Shown piece after piece: positions 30,007 through 39,550 of a stretch of 64,000 nt of DNA; positions within the stretch are counted from its first letter, which is position 1, and each line of letters begins with the position of its first letter. The position numbers and the translations under genes were made by a program. The stretch covers positions 421,001 through 485,000 of the forward strand of contig NZ_FXBJ01000002.1 in NCBI RefSeq assembly GCF_900177385.1. The letters run 5' to 3'. The notes beneath the pieces were generated by a model. The model saw only the letters and a program-made list of their open reading frames with translations. It did not search any database and was not told where the DNA came from. This DNA is from Carnobacterium iners (lineage in GTDB: Bacteria > Bacillota > Bacilli > Lactobacillales > Carnobacteriaceae).

Positions 30007-30165
30007 TCATTCAACAGGCATCTTCTCACCCGTAAACGTATTGAGTTCGTAAGACATATCTCTGTTATTTTTCTTTTCTGCATCAGAAATGTTCTTACCA
30101 AGTACTCAATAATATAAGCCTATTGGAATAACCATTATCAGTAGTCCTAATCTTATCTGCCACAT
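30007..30165 (-). pseudogene. Small membrane protein gene interrupted by an in-frame TGA
   Basis: The ATG at 30165 has AGGAG five bases upstream. It encodes MWQIRLGLLIMVIPIGLYY, one hydrophobic helix, then TGA at 30108-30106. The same frame then continues for 32 sense codons (VLGKNISDAEKK, then RDMSYELNTFTGEKMPVE) to a TGA at 30007. The total would be a 52-residue single-helix protein with a polar tail, where TGG could have become TGA. Either it is a nonsense-mutated gene or only the 19-residue peptide is made. I do not recognise the family. Confidence 0.6.
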
Positions 30166-30224
30166 ACAATCTCCTTTTATAAAACTATCTTAAAACTCTT
30201 TAAGCTAATTTAGAGCTAGTTTTT

Positions 30225-30653
30225 TTAAAATTCTATATTTAGTAGAGAGCGCCCAGCATGATGATGAATTTTTCTCCAATCTACTAATCCTTCACCTAAA
30301 CCACGTAACAAGATTTCTCCTGTTCCCATATTAGTAGCTAAAGGAATCTCATAGACATCACTTAATCGTAAGAGAGCATTGACATCTGGTTCATGAGGTT
30401 GTGCTGTCAAAGGATCTCTTAAGAAAATAACCATATCTATTTTGTCCTCTGAAATATAAGCCCCAATTTGCTGATCTCCACCTAATGGACCTGATTTGAA
30501 TCGATGAATATCTAATCCTGTTTCATCAATCAATCTTTTCCCTGTTGTTCCAGTAGCATAAAGAGAATGTTCTTTTAATATTTCTTGATAAGATGAAATT
30601 AATTTAACCATTTCATCTTTTTTCTTATCATGAGCAATCAATGCAATATTCAA
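30225..30653 (-). CDS. mgsA: Methylglyoxal synthase
   Basis: Converts dihydroxyacetone phosphate to methylglyoxal and phosphate, a bypass of lower glycolysis under phosphate limitation. It starts [16 protein letters not shown] and has ATGTTGKRL, the catalytic Asp in [11 protein letters not shown], and [14 protein letters not shown], all diagnostic. There are 142 residues. The start is TTG with GGGAGG seven bases upstream. It stands alone. Confidence 0.96.
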   Translation of the reverse strand: MNIALIAHDKKKDEMVKLISSYQEILKEHSLYATGTTGKRLIDETGLDIHRFKSGPLGGDQQIGAYISEDKIDMVIFLRDPLTAQPHEPDVNALLRLSDVYEIPLATNMGTGEILLRGLGEGLVDWRKIHHHAGRSLLNIEF

Positions 30654-30909
30654 CTTTATTCCTCCCTTTTACAATTTAACTTTGTAGCAATCATAACACG
30701 GAATGAATGAAACCGCATTAATGACTATGAAATAAAAAATTCTAAGACTAATTAGTGTAAGCAATTCTTTTTATTATTTTAAGGCTAAGTGTATTACTTT
30801 CAATTCTTTTATTTTATTTTTACGATTTCATTTTTATTTTTTCTTGTTTTCTTAATAAAAAATATATTGTTTATTCATACTTTCTTCACATTTCGTTAGT
30901 ATAGTAAGT

Positions 30910-31022
30910 ACATACCAATAACAACCAACTTTTTATATTTTCATTTTTACCTAATACTCCTCCAAAGTATAGGTACTACTCCTTTTAGCCACTCGCTTTT
31001 GTAGCGAGTGGCTTTTTGTTTT
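30910..31022 (+). ncRNA. Candidate small RNA with strong terminator
   Basis: No ORF fits this piece, yet it ends in a near-ideal plus-strand terminator: AGCCACTCGC/GCGAGTGGCT with a seven-base loop and TTTTTGTTTTT at 30986-31022. Upstream lie unpaired pyrimidine-rich boxes, ACTCCTCC and TACTCC, that could pair with ribosome-binding sites, a pattern of regulatory small RNAs. A possible -10, TATAGT, is near 30900. Both neighbours' genes are excluded as owners: mgsA runs the other way and proB starts later. It is a candidate only. Confidence 0.45.
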
Positions 31023-31559
31023 TAACCTCATACTATTAAACAGACTAAATTATTACTATTTCTAATCAATAAGAAGAAAAAAATTCAGCTGCTTTAATTA
31101 AATTAGATAAAAAACATGAAATAAAAAAATAGTTTTTGAAAAGAAAGCTATCCGCCAAGTTAAAAAAATTCCTCAGCTCATTCTAAGTAGTCGCGAATAA
31201 TTATATGATTATAGTTAATTTTTCATATATATTTTACAGTAAATCTCTAGCTACTATAAAATAAGATAAACCTTAAACTTTTTTATTTAAAAGTCTAAAG
31301 ATTTTTTATTGTTTTTAAAAGAAGTAACTATAATTTGATCGTTTTAAGAATTTATACTATGGTTTACAAAGGTCCTTTTTTGAAAACAAATAAAAGAGTG
31401 CCAATAATCAGAGAGTTGTCTCACTTTTTATCTTCGGTTCTCCATAGACAAATGATGAAGGATAGTTTTTTTGACCAAAAACTGTTAAAATAATAGGCAA
31501 TTGAAGGTCAGATACATTAGTTTTTAAATGACTCTATTTTGAAGGAATGGATGGGTGTA
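31023..31559. other. AT-rich gap upstream of proB
   Basis: About 540 bases. At 31119-31200 a short plus-strand frame gives IVFEKKAIRQVKKIPQL, resembling the N-terminal helix of RelE/ParE-type toxins, without start codon or remainder. Near 31387-31430 AAAAGAGTG and CACTTTTT can pair as an attenuator-like hairpin before proB. No T-box sequence was found. Confidence 0.4.
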
Positions 31560-32378
31560 ATGAATAAGACAGCAAGACAAACGTTAGCATCATGCAAACG
31601 AGTGATCATAAAAGTTGGAACCAGTACGATTATGTACCCTAATGGAACAGTTAACTTACAAAGATTAGATAAATTAGCTTTTGTTTTAAGTGATTTAAGA
31701 AACCAAGGCAAAGAAGTTATCTTAGTTTCTTCTGGAGCCGTAGGTGTTGGACTTCATCGATTAAAATTACGGCAATCACCTAGATCTATTCCAGAACAAC
31801 AAGCTGTTGCTTCTGTGGGACAAAGTGAACTCATGAGTTTATACAGTACTTTTTTCTTCAACTATGGACAAATTATTGGTCAAGTTTTAATGACACGAGA
31901 TATTGTTGTATTTCCAGAAAGTCGTCTGAACGCTATTAATACGTTCGAACAACTACTCAAGCAGAAAGTTATTCCTATTGTGAACGAGAATGATACCGTT
32001 GCAGTAGATGAGTTAGATCATGCTACTAAATTTGGTGATAATGATAAATTATCCGCTATCGTAGCAGAAATTACTCAAGCTGACTTGTTGATTATGTTAT
32101 CAGATATCGATGGATTTTATGACTGCAATCCTAATGAAGATAATCAGGCTAATTTATTTCATGAAATTAATTGCATCACGCCAGAACTTTTTTCACTTGC
32201 AGGTGGTGTTGGTTCGAAATTTGGAACTGGTGGGATGGTCTCGAAATTAAAAGCAGCTGACCATGTTTTAAAACATTCTGGTAAAATGGTTTTAGCAAAT
32301 GGTGCTAATCCAACAGATATTTTTAAAATTATTGCCGGTGGAGAGATAGGCACTCTTTTTGTTCCTGAACACGACTAA
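31560..32378 (+). CDS. proB: Glutamate 5-kinase
   Basis: First enzyme of proline synthesis; phosphorylates glutamate to gamma-glutamyl phosphate. It has [10 protein letters not shown] at the N-terminus, [34 protein letters not shown] and [12 protein letters not shown]. At about 272 residues it is only the kinase domain; the C-terminal PUA domain found in enterobacterial ProB is absent, as usual in lactic acid bacteria. The start may be this ATG or one nine bases upstream; GAAGGA lies before both. proA follows 17 bases later. Confidence 0.95.
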   Translation: MNKTARQTLASCKRVIIKVGTSTIMYPNGTVNLQRLDKLAFVLSDLRNQGKEVILVSSGAVGVGLHRLKLRQSPRSIPEQQAVASVGQSELMSLYSTFFFNYGQIIGQVLMTRDIVVFPESRLNAINTFEQLLKQKVIPIVNENDTVAVDELDHATKFGDNDKLSAIVAEITQADLLIMLSDIDGFYDCNPNEDNQANLFHEINCITPELFSLAGGVGSKFGTGGMVSKLKAADHVLKHSGKMVLANGANPTDIFKIIAGGEIGTLFVPEHD

Positions 32379-32395
32379 CTAATAGAGAGGAATCT

Positions 32396-33646
32396 ATGTG
32401 TATGAAAACATTAATAGAATTAGGTGAAGAAGCAAAAAAAGCTAGTCGTTATCTAGCCTTAGCTTCAACCACAGAAAAAAATCATACTTTAAAAATGATG
32501 AGTTTAGCAATCCTAGATAACGTTGACGAAATTTTATCAGCTAATCAAAAAGACTTAGCAGCAGCTAAAGAAAATAATATCCCAGAAACACTTTTAGACC
32601 GATTGATTTTGAATGCCAATCGTCTTCAAGAAATGGCAGATGGCCTAATTCAAATTGCTGATTTGCCTGATCCAATTGGAGTCGTTGATGGTATGTTTAA
32701 AAATGAAGCTGGTCTAACTATTGGAAAACAAAGCGTTCCACTTGGAGTCATTGGTATTATTTACGAATCTCGCCCCAATGTAACGACAGATGCTGGAGCT
32801 CTATGTTTTAAATCTGGTAATGCCGTTATTTTGAGAGGTGGAAAAGAAGCTATTCACTCAAATACAGCCTTAGTTAACATTCTACAAGAAACATTAAACG
32901 CTACTGGTTTTCCAATAGCCTGTCTTCAGTTAATTGAGGACACTTCTAGAGAAACCGCTCGCGAAATGATGCGGTTAAATCGTTATTTAGATGTTTTAAT
33001 TCCTCGAGGAGGCGCTCGTTTAATTCAAACAGTATTAGAAACAGCTACTGTCCCAGTTATAGAAACCGGAACGGGCAATTGTCATATTTATATCGATAAA
33101 GATGCACAACTAAAAATGGCTACAGATATTATTGTTAATGCAAAATGTTCTCGTCCTTCTGTTTGCAATGCTGCTGAAACGTTAGTGATTCATAAAGACG
33201 TTGCTGCGGAATTTTTACCTTTTATTGAACAAGCTCTAGCTGATTACCATGTAGAACTAAGAGCCGATGAAAAAGCTTATCAACTTCTGAAAAAAGCCAT
33301 CCCGGCAACAAAAGAAGATTGGGAAACAGAATTTCTAGATTTTATTCTTGCTATCAAGGTAGTCGATTCTCTTGAAGAAGCTATCGATCATATCAATCAA
33401 TACAGTACAGGTCATTCTGAAGCTATTGTAACCGACAATTATTTTTCAGGACAACGATTCCATCGCGAAATAGATTCTTCAACCGTTTATGTTAATGCTT
33501 CAACACGCTTTACAGATGGTTTTGAATTTGGTTTTGGTGCAGAAATCGGTATTAGCACTCAGAAACTTCACGCCCGTGGACCAATGGGACTAGCTGAATT
33601 AACTTCTTCTAAATACATTGTTTTTGGTGAAGGACAGATTCGTTAA
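32396..33646 (+). CDS. proA: Gamma-glutamyl phosphate reductase
   Basis: NADPH-dependent reductase making glutamate semialdehyde, the second step of proline synthesis. There are 416 residues. The family segments [27 protein letters not shown], and the catalytic Cys in [15 protein letters not shown] (about residue 255) are visible, with [21 protein letters not shown] near the end (in part). GAGAGG lies five bases before the ATG. It forms an operon with proB; the third enzyme, proC, is at 55.4 kb. Confidence 0.97.
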   Translation: MCMKTLIELGEEAKKASRYLALASTTEKNHTLKMMSLAILDNVDEILSANQKDLAAAKENNIPETLLDRLILNANRLQEMADGLIQIADLPDPIGVVDGMFKNEAGLTIGKQSVPLGVIGIIYESRPNVTTDAGALCFKSGNAVILRGGKEAIHSNTALVNILQETLNATGFPIACLQLIEDTSRETAREMMRLNRYLDVLIPRGGARLIQTVLETATVPVIETGTGNCHIYIDKDAQLKMATDIIVNAKCSRPSVCNAAETLVIHKDVAAEFLPFIEQALADYHVELRADEKAYQLLKKAIPATKEDWETEFLDFILAIKVVDSLEEAIDHINQYSTGHSEAIVTDNYFSGQRFHREIDSSTVYVNASTRFTDGFEFGFGAEIGISTQKLHARGPMGLAELTSSKYIVFGEGQIR

Positions 33647-33682
33647 TGTCTCGTTCATTAACAATAAGCTGCTATCTGATTT

Positions 33683-33713
33683 AAACCAAGGGATGATTAA
33701 CCTTGGTTTTTTA
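33683..33713 (+). terminator. Terminator of proBA
   Basis: AAACCAAGG/CCTTGGTTT stem followed by TTTT. Confidence 0.9.
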
Positions 33714-33847
33714 TGTAGCTATTTCTTCCATTCGTTGACACACAAATAAATAGATCGTCTATCCTTATTTTATCTAAGTGCTAGTCAGTCACTTTTATCT
33801 AGTTCATTTATACTAAACTAAAAAATTAAAGAAAAAGGTGATCGATT

Positions 33848-34978
33848 ATGACAAACAAACAGTCCATTGCTATTATCGGTGCTGGTATCGTAGGTGCAAC
33901 AACAGCGTTTTACCTTAGCACTGCAGGCTACGATGTCACTATTTATGATGAAGGTACCGGGCAAGCAACTTCAGCAGCTGCTGGAATTATCTGTCCGTGG
34001 CTTTCACAAAGACGCAACAAAAAATGGTATCAATTAGCTGCTACTGGAGCAGCCTTTTATCCGACTCTACTCCGCGACTTAAAAGAAGATTCAATTCATT
34101 CTGATATTTATCGTCAAGTTGGGACAATCGTTTTCAAAAAATCTCCTGAGTTATTGTCTAAATTAGAAAAAATAGCTTTAAAAAGACGAGAATTAGCTCC
34201 TGAAATAGGAGAATTAACTATTCTTTCGCCTGATGAAGTAAAAGCTAAACTGCCTTTATTAGTATCGAATCAATCTGCTCTGTTTGCTTCAGGTGGCGCT
34301 CGAGTAGACGGGTCATTACTTACTAAAAAATTAATGGATACCGCTGTGTCAAATGGTGCAACAGTTAGCAATAAAAAAGCTCAATTACTCTTTTCTACTA
34401 ATGGAACTTATACTGTCTCTACTTCCGAAAAGAATCAAGAGTTCTCCACTGTTATTTTAGCTGTAGGTGCTTGGCTACCAGAAATTTTAGAGCCTTTAGG
34501 ATTTTCTGTTGATATTCGACCTCAAAAAGGTCAATTAATTTATTTAGAAGTAGAAGAAGAGACAAAAGATTGGCCTGTCGTTATGCCAGATGGCGAAAAA
34601 GATATGATTCCTTTTCCAAATGGCCGTATCGCAGTCGGTGCTACTCATGAGAATGATGAAGGGTACGACTTAGCCATTGATAAGGAAAAACTAGCTGCTA
34701 TGTTAGCCGACGTCGCTAGCGTTGCTCCCAGTCTAGCAACTGCCACAATCAAAGAAGCACGTGTTGGCACTCGTGCTTACACGTCTGACTTCGCGCCATT
34801 CTTTGGTGAAATTCCAGGCTATCCTAATCTTTATGTCGCTAGTGGATTAGGTTCGTCTGGTTTAACTTCTGGACCAATTATTGCTCGAATTTTGACTCAA
34901 TTAATTATGAATGAACCGACTGATCTTCCAGTGTCCGATTATCCTGTAGCTTCCTATATTCAAAAGTTAAGTATTTAA
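33848..34978 (+). CDS. FAD-dependent D-amino acid oxidase/dehydrogenase-like protein
   Basis: A 376-residue DAO-family flavoenzyme. The N-terminal dinucleotide fold IAIIGAGIVGATTAFYL with the acidic residue at the end of strand 2 binds FAD. PQKGQLIYLE and the C-terminal VASGLGSSGLTSGP close the FAD domain. Family members (DadA, ThiO, glycine oxidase) oxidise D-amino acids or small amines; the substrate is unknown. In a cell with active alanine racemase, D-alanine is a natural candidate, but that is inference. AAAGGTG precedes the ATG. It is a single-gene unit. Confidence 0.85.
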   Translation: MTNKQSIAIIGAGIVGATTAFYLSTAGYDVTIYDEGTGQATSAAAGIICPWLSQRRNKKWYQLAATGAAFYPTLLRDLKEDSIHSDIYRQVGTIVFKKSPELLSKLEKIALKRRELAPEIGELTILSPDEVKAKLPLLVSNQSALFASGGARVDGSLLTKKLMDTAVSNGATVSNKKAQLLFSTNGTYTVSTSEKNQEFSTVILAVGAWLPEILEPLGFSVDIRPQKGQLIYLEVEEETKDWPVVMPDGEKDMIPFPNGRIAVGATHENDEGYDLAIDKEKLAAMLADVASVAPSLATATIKEARVGTRAYTSDFAPFFGEIPGYPNLYVASGLGSSGLTSGPIIARILTQLIMNEPTDLPVSDYPVASYIQKLSI

Positions 34979-34994
34979 CTGTCTAAATTAAATT

Positions 34995-35048
34995 TATAGT
35001 CTAAAAAGGAGTTGAGATAAGATTATCTCAACTCCTTTTTAGACTATA
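34995..35048. terminator. Long perfect hairpin between the DAO gene and asnB
   Basis: A 25-base perfect inverted repeat (34995-35019 and 35024-35048) with a four-base loop, containing AAAAAGGAGTTGAG and its complement. It serves as a bidirectional terminator for convergent genes. Confidence 0.88.
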
Positions 35049-35071
35049 ATTAATTAGATTTAAGCGATAAA

Positions 35072-36964
35072 TTATTGTTTAACCGCATAACTTAAAGGCT
35101 CTATTAAGAATTCTTGTTTATCTTCAATATAAACACGGTGCCAAACCATAAATGTTAGCATAACCCATATTTTGCGTGAATAATCAATTTTACCTGTCCT
35201 ATGTTTATTCAATAAATCTACTACGTATTTTTTATTTAACAAATGGTCTGTTTGCGAATCCTTGATAATTTGCAGAGCCCATTCATACATTTCATCTTTA
35301 AGCCAATGACGAATTGGAACTGGAAAACCAAGCTTTTTACGATATAAAACATCATTTGGAACAATGCCTTCAACAGCTTTTCTCAAAATATATTTCGTCG
35401 TCCCATTAGCAATCCTCAAATTAGCTGGGATTTGTTGGGCAACTTTAAATACTTCTTTATCAAGAAAAGGTGTTCTTAATTCTAAAGCATGAGCCATTGT
35501 CGTTCTATCTGCATTCAATAGTAAATCACCACTTAGCCAGGTGTTGATATCAATCAATTGCATTCTATCAATCGCACAGTACCCTAGCGTTTTTTGGTAC
35601 AAAGGATTTGTTACAGCAATATAAGGATAGTTGGCATCGTAATTTTTCAATATCTTTTTCTTTTCAATCTCATCAAATATCTTAGCATTACCCACATATC
35701 GATTTTCTAAAGAGGTTGTTCCTCTTAAAAGAAAACTTTTACCTTTTACTCCTTCTGGCATCAGTCTAGCTAGGTGATTGATTGCGTGATTTGTTAAACG
35801 ACCTGTATTAGCAAATAACCTTAAAGAATGTGGCTCGTTGTATATCCCATACCCACCAAATATCTCATCTGCACCTTCACCTGACAAGGCTACTTTCACA
35901 TATTTTCGAGCTAACTTCGACAAGAAAAATTGAGGAACAGCTGCTGGATCAGCTAAGGGATCATCCATATGCCAGACGAATCTAGGAAACTCATCCATGA
36001 ACTCTTGAGCTGTGATAGTATAACTGAAATTATCTACTTTCAATTCTTCTGCTGTTTCTTCTGCTAAGTTTATTTCATTATACCCCGGTCTTTCAAAGCC
36101 CACAGACAGCGTTTTTAACTTTGGGTTAAACTCTCTAGCTATTGCAGTAATAATAGAAGAATCGATACCACCTGATAAAAATGAGCCAACTGTTACATCC
36201 GAACGCATATGTTTTTCAATCGAATCGTATAAACTATCTTTTATTTCCTTAGCAAATTGTTCTTCTGTTTTCACTACTGGTATAAAATCCGCTTGCCAAT
36301 ACTTTGTAATCACTATTTCTTTATTTAATTTTTTAGTAACATAATGTCCCGGTGGCAATTCTTTGATTGCTTTATTCATTGTATTTGAACTTGGTACATA
36401 TTGAAATGTTAAATAATTTTGTAAAGCTATTTGGTCTAATTCTTTATTCTCAATAACATTTAAAATAGCTTTCTTTTCTGAAGCAACATACAATCCTTCA
36501 TCTTCAACAGCATAGTAAAATGGTTTGATACCAAATTGATCACGTGCCCCAAAAAATGATTTTTCTTGCTTATCCCAAATAACAAAAGCAAACATTCCAC
36601 GCAGTTTCTCTGTTACCTTTTCTTTGTATTCTGTATAAGCAGCTAATATGACTTCTGTATCACTGTTGGTTTGAAAAGTACACCCTTTAGCAATTAATTC
36701 ATCTCTTAGTTCTATATAATTGTATATCTCTCCATTAAAAATGATCCAATACCTTTCTTCTTCGTAAGATAATGGTTGATGACCGTTTTCAATATCGATG
36801 ATACTTAAGCGTCGAAATCCTAACGAAATAGATTCATCAATATAGTAACCCTCTTCATCTGGACCTCTGTGAACAATAGGTTGGTTCATCTTTTGAACAA
36901 GTTTTTTTTGACTTCCAACCAATTGTTCTTTTTCATTCGATACATATCCAACAAATCCGCACAT
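35072..36964 (-). CDS. asnB: Asparagine synthase (glutamine-hydrolysing)
   Basis: Makes asparagine from aspartate, ATP and glutamine. It begins MCGFVGYVSN, so after Met removal Cys is the N-terminal nucleophile of the glutaminase domain; this fixes the start at 36964. NHRGPDEEGYY-type motif (IVHRGPDEEG), FNGEIYNY and SNSDTEVI-like (TNSDTEVILAAY) mark the same domain. The synthetase domain has the pyrophosphatase loop FLSGGIDSSIITA (about residue 255) and GEGADEIFGGY. There are 630 residues. It may also act in cell-wall amidation, but typical length and motifs favour asparagine synthesis. Confidence 0.94.
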   Translation of the reverse strand: MCGFVGYVSNEKEQLVGSQKKLVQKMNQPIVHRGPDEEGYYIDESISLGFRRLSIIDIENGHQPLSYEEERYWIIFNGEIYNYIELRDELIAKGCTFQTNSDTEVILAAYTEYKEKVTEKLRGMFAFVIWDKQEKSFFGARDQFGIKPFYYAVEDEGLYVASEKKAILNVIENKELDQIALQNYLTFQYVPSSNTMNKAIKELPPGHYVTKKLNKEIVITKYWQADFIPVVKTEEQFAKEIKDSLYDSIEKHMRSDVTVGSFLSGGIDSSIITAIAREFNPKLKTLSVGFERPGYNEINLAEETAEELKVDNFSYTITAQEFMDEFPRFVWHMDDPLADPAAVPQFFLSKLARKYVKVALSGEGADEIFGGYGIYNEPHSLRLFANTGRLTNHAINHLARLMPEGVKGKSFLLRGTTSLENRYVGNAKIFDEIEKKKILKNYDANYPYIAVTNPLYQKTLGYCAIDRMQLIDINTWLSGDLLLNADRTTMAHALELRTPFLDKEVFKVAQQIPANLRIANGTTKYILRKAVEGIVPNDVLYRKKLGFPVPIRHWLKDEMYEWALQIIKDSQTDHLLNKKYVVDLLNKHRTGKIDYSRKIWVMLTFMVWHRVYIEDKQEFLIEPLSYAVKQ

Positions 36965-37253
36965 TTTGATTTCTCTCATTTCTCCAGCTCTTAGATAAGA
37001 ATCTTTCTTTGCTGTTATTTGTATTTATGTTTATATACTATTAATTTAAACTTTGTCTTATTCTATATAGTCTAATTTACAGGAAGTTTTTTACTATTTC
37101 AATACTAAATGACGAAATCGCTACATTTATGTCTAAACCGTTTCAATTATTACTTTATTTTGCTTTTATATAAGAAAACAACTAATCTTTAAAGACTAGT
37201 TACTTTGACAAATAACTTATTCAAGTAAAGACTCTTTTTATAAATTGACCACA
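36965..37253. other. AT-rich gap upstream of asnB
   Basis: About 290 bases with no ORF. An AACTAGTCTT/AAGATTAGTT hairpin at about 37170-37195, read on the minus strand, has a weak T-rich tail and could be a second terminator behind the lipoprotein gene. The asnB promoter is not clear. Confidence 0.4.
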
Positions 37254-37290
37254 AAAAAACAACCTCTAAGCTTTCAGGCTGTTTTTTTCT
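37254..37290 (-). terminator. Terminator of the lipoprotein gene
   Basis: ACAGCCT/AGGTTGT stem (one G-U pair) followed by seven T on the minus strand. Confidence 0.8.
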
Positions 37291-37307
37291 TATCATGATT
37301 ATTCCTT

Positions 37308-38117
37308 TTATTTCATATAAACGTTGTACTTCCCAGTTATTGGATCCATTTTTGTTAATGTATTTGTTGAAATATCGTATTTAAACATACCAACCATATT
37401 TGAAATTTCTATTCCATCCACTTCATGAGCATGACGAATTTCAATTTGATAGTTATTTTTATCCTCTTTTGAACTATAAAATTGATTATCTTTAGCAGAT
37501 ATACCTGTCATAGCTATAATTTTTTCTAGCACCATAATCCGTTCCTCTTCAGGCGAAATAACAGGCGCTTTTTCTGAAGTTATTGAGCTACTTGTACTTT
37601 CTGATGAGAGGGTTTCTGAACTTTCAGTCGCTTCCTTCTCAACTAACCAGGTTTTAATCTCTTGATCACTAACAGTTTTGATATCCTTATCCGTTGCTTG
37701 ATTGAATTCGGTTGCAGCCAAATCAGAAACTCTTTCAGTCTTATAAGCTGAATCCTCCAAAATTTCTGACGTTTTATCTTTTTTCACTTTATCTGCTTGA
37801 GCAGTATTGATTTTTGTTTTTAATTCGGTTACTTGGGTTTCTAGTTCGGGGTAATCCGTTAAATCATTTTCTAATACTATTTCAATCGTACCAGCTGCTT
37901 CATCCAATTTACCACTTTCAAATTGTACTAAGCTAGTATTATAGTTTTTACGGTAGCCATCTTCAGTAGATTGTATTGGACTTAATGAATCTATTTCTAC
38001 AAGTTCACTAGAATTCGTTGATGATTCTATTAAAGTACTATTTGCCTCTTCGTCGCAAGCAGTTAATACAAATAAACCTGTTGTCACTATAAGTAAACCT
38101 GCTAATTTTCTAATCAT
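37308..38117 (-). CDS. Lipoprotein of unknown function
   Basis: A 269-residue exported protein. It has a basic start, a hydrophobic stretch and the lipobox LTAC at residues 18-21, so Cys21 should be lipid-modified and the protein anchored on the outer face of the membrane. It continues with a Ser/Thr/Glu-rich linker, a helical middle (about 60-140), a second Ser-rich linker near 165-180, and a C-terminal folded part with FYSSKEDKNNYQIEIRHAHE. AGGAGG precedes the ATG. I do not recognise the family. Confidence 0.85.
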   Translation of the reverse strand: MIRKLAGLLIVTTGLFVLTACDEEANSTLIESSTNSSELVEIDSLSPIQSTEDGYRKNYNTSLVQFESGKLDEAAGTIEIVLENDLTDYPELETQVTELKTKINTAQADKVKKDKTSEILEDSAYKTERVSDLAATEFNQATDKDIKTVSDQEIKTWLVEKEATESSETLSSESTSSSITSEKAPVISPEEERIMVLEKIIAMTGISAKDNQFYSSKEDKNNYQIEIRHAHEVDGIEISNMVGMFKYDISTNTLTKMDPITGKYNVYMK

Positions 38118-38252
38118 CTTTGCTTCCTCCTTTAGATATCTTTTTCTTCATTATACCCTAAATTCTTTATCTTCCTAATGCTTTATGTACGGTTTGTATA
38201 ACTTCTTTATTTCGATTATACTTAAAAAAAACTAAATGAAGGGATGTTATGT

Positions 38253-38666
38253 ATGAGAAATTTTATAAATGAGTTTAAAAAATTTGCTTTTAGAGGAAAC
38301 GTACTAGACTTAGCAGTCGGTATTGTCATAGGTGCTGCTTTTACAACAATTGTTTCTTCTTTAGTAGAAGATATCATTATGCCGTTTGTCGGTATGCTAA
38401 CTGGTGGCCATGATATTTCAGCTTTATCTATCAATATAGGTACAGCTAAGTTGGCCTATGGTTCTTTCTTACAAGCTATTCTTAACTTCTTAATTATTGC
38501 GCTCGCTATTTTTATTTTCATAAAAATAATTAGTAATGCTGCAGCTAAATTTAGACAGGAAGAAGAAATTGAAAAACTAGAAATTGAAATCCCAGCTGCT
38601 GAAAAATATTTGAAAGATATTCGCGATTTATTAGCTAAAGAAACCTCTCCTATTGATTTGTCTTAG
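38253..38666 (+). CDS. mscL: Large-conductance mechanosensitive channel
   Basis: Pentameric membrane channel that opens under osmotic downshock. It starts MRNFINEFKKFAFRGNVLDL with the N-terminal amphipathic helix, then the pore helix LAVGIVIGAAFTTIVSSLV, a periplasmic loop, and a second helix ILNFLIIALAIFIFIKII, with a charged C-terminal helix. With the ATG at 38253 the length is 137; AAGGG lies nine bases upstream. Three codons earlier another ATG is less well placed. Confidence 0.97.
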   Translation: MRNFINEFKKFAFRGNVLDLAVGIVIGAAFTTIVSSLVEDIIMPFVGMLTGGHDISALSINIGTAKLAYGSFLQAILNFLIIALAIFIFIKIISNAAAKFRQEEEIEKLEIEIPAAEKYLKDIRDLLAKETSPIDLS

Positions 38667-38667
38667 A

Positions 38668-38710
38668 CCAAAAAACCTTTCTGAAAGACTTTTTTTCAGA
38701 GAGGTTTTGC
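38668..38710. terminator. Terminator of mscL and the MFS pseudogene
   Basis: AAAACCT..CTGAAA/TTTCAG..AGGTTTT stem between convergent units, T-rich on both strands. Confidence 0.8.
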
Positions 38711-39363
38711 TTATTCTACTTGATAATCAGGATTTTGATAACTCTCTTTTTTCAGTCCTTTATTACTCATCATAATAATAAAACTAAACAGGTACAATGC
38801 AGATAAAAACAGCATCACAGCTAGTAAATTGAATTTGTCTAAAATAATCCTGATAGATACAGAAGAAAAGCCTCCTACTGCACGTCCAACATTCAATATG
38901 ATATTATTTGCTGCAAGAATAGCAGCTAAGATTGAGCCCATTTGATCAGAGATTGTTACAATAGATATTATTACGCCCGTTTTTTTCCTAAAGAAAACTT
39001 CAGCGACCAACGCCATACCTTTCCGTATTCTCCTCCAGCTCCTACACTTGCTAAAAATCGGAAAATATAAATCAAGTAAATATTATTTGCAAAGTACATA
39101 GTTGCTATCGCAAAAGCAAAAATATAAACCGTGTAACTGAACATTTTTACTCGACCATGTTCATCTGCTAATACACCAAATAAAACGCCTCCTAATAACA
39201 TCCCTAGATTTGTTATCGCAGAGATCAGTTCTGCCGCCGCACTCGTTAGCTGCAATTGAATAGTAATCGAAGAGAGCGAAAAGGATAGGAGTATAACATC
39301 CATATTCTCTAATCCGTACCCTACTGCTGATGAATTCAATACCTTCTTTTGGTAGCCTGACAT
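38711..39363 (-). pseudogene. Broken MFS transporter (frameshift plus internal deletion)
   Basis: Reading on the minus strand, frame one gives an intact MFS N-terminus (ENMDVILLSFSLSS, then ADEHGRVKMFSY and RFLASVGAGGEYG). It then runs out of frame into VWRWSLKF and a stop. From about 39016 the correct continuation MALVAEVFFRKKTG lies in another frame, so one base has been lost near 39017-39022. After ILAAILAANN the protein jumps to NVGRAVGGFSSV, normally close to the C-terminus, so roughly 150-200 codons are missing. The gene cannot make a working transporter. Confidence 0.88.
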
Positions 39364-39550
39364 AGTTTGATTACTAGTTGCCTTTTGTTGTTTCCTATTT
39401 TATTTTCCTCCTAAAACGAATGATCTCGGTCATTCATTATTTTATAACATTAGTAATAGTTTACGGAGTATCTTCTCTTTGAGCAACTCTTTTTTAAATT
39501 TGTATTTTAAAAAAAACACCTAAACAAAAGTCCTGATGCTCTTTCTCTTA

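Noticed and set aside
30106-30108. TGA read as selenocysteine in the small membrane gene
   Set aside because: No SECIS-like hairpin and no selenium machinery are visible; a nonsense change is simpler.
31260-31559. T-box or proline-responsive leader upstream of proB
   Set aside because: No T-box consensus (AGGGTGGNACCGCG-like) or specifier stem is visible; only a weak hairpin.
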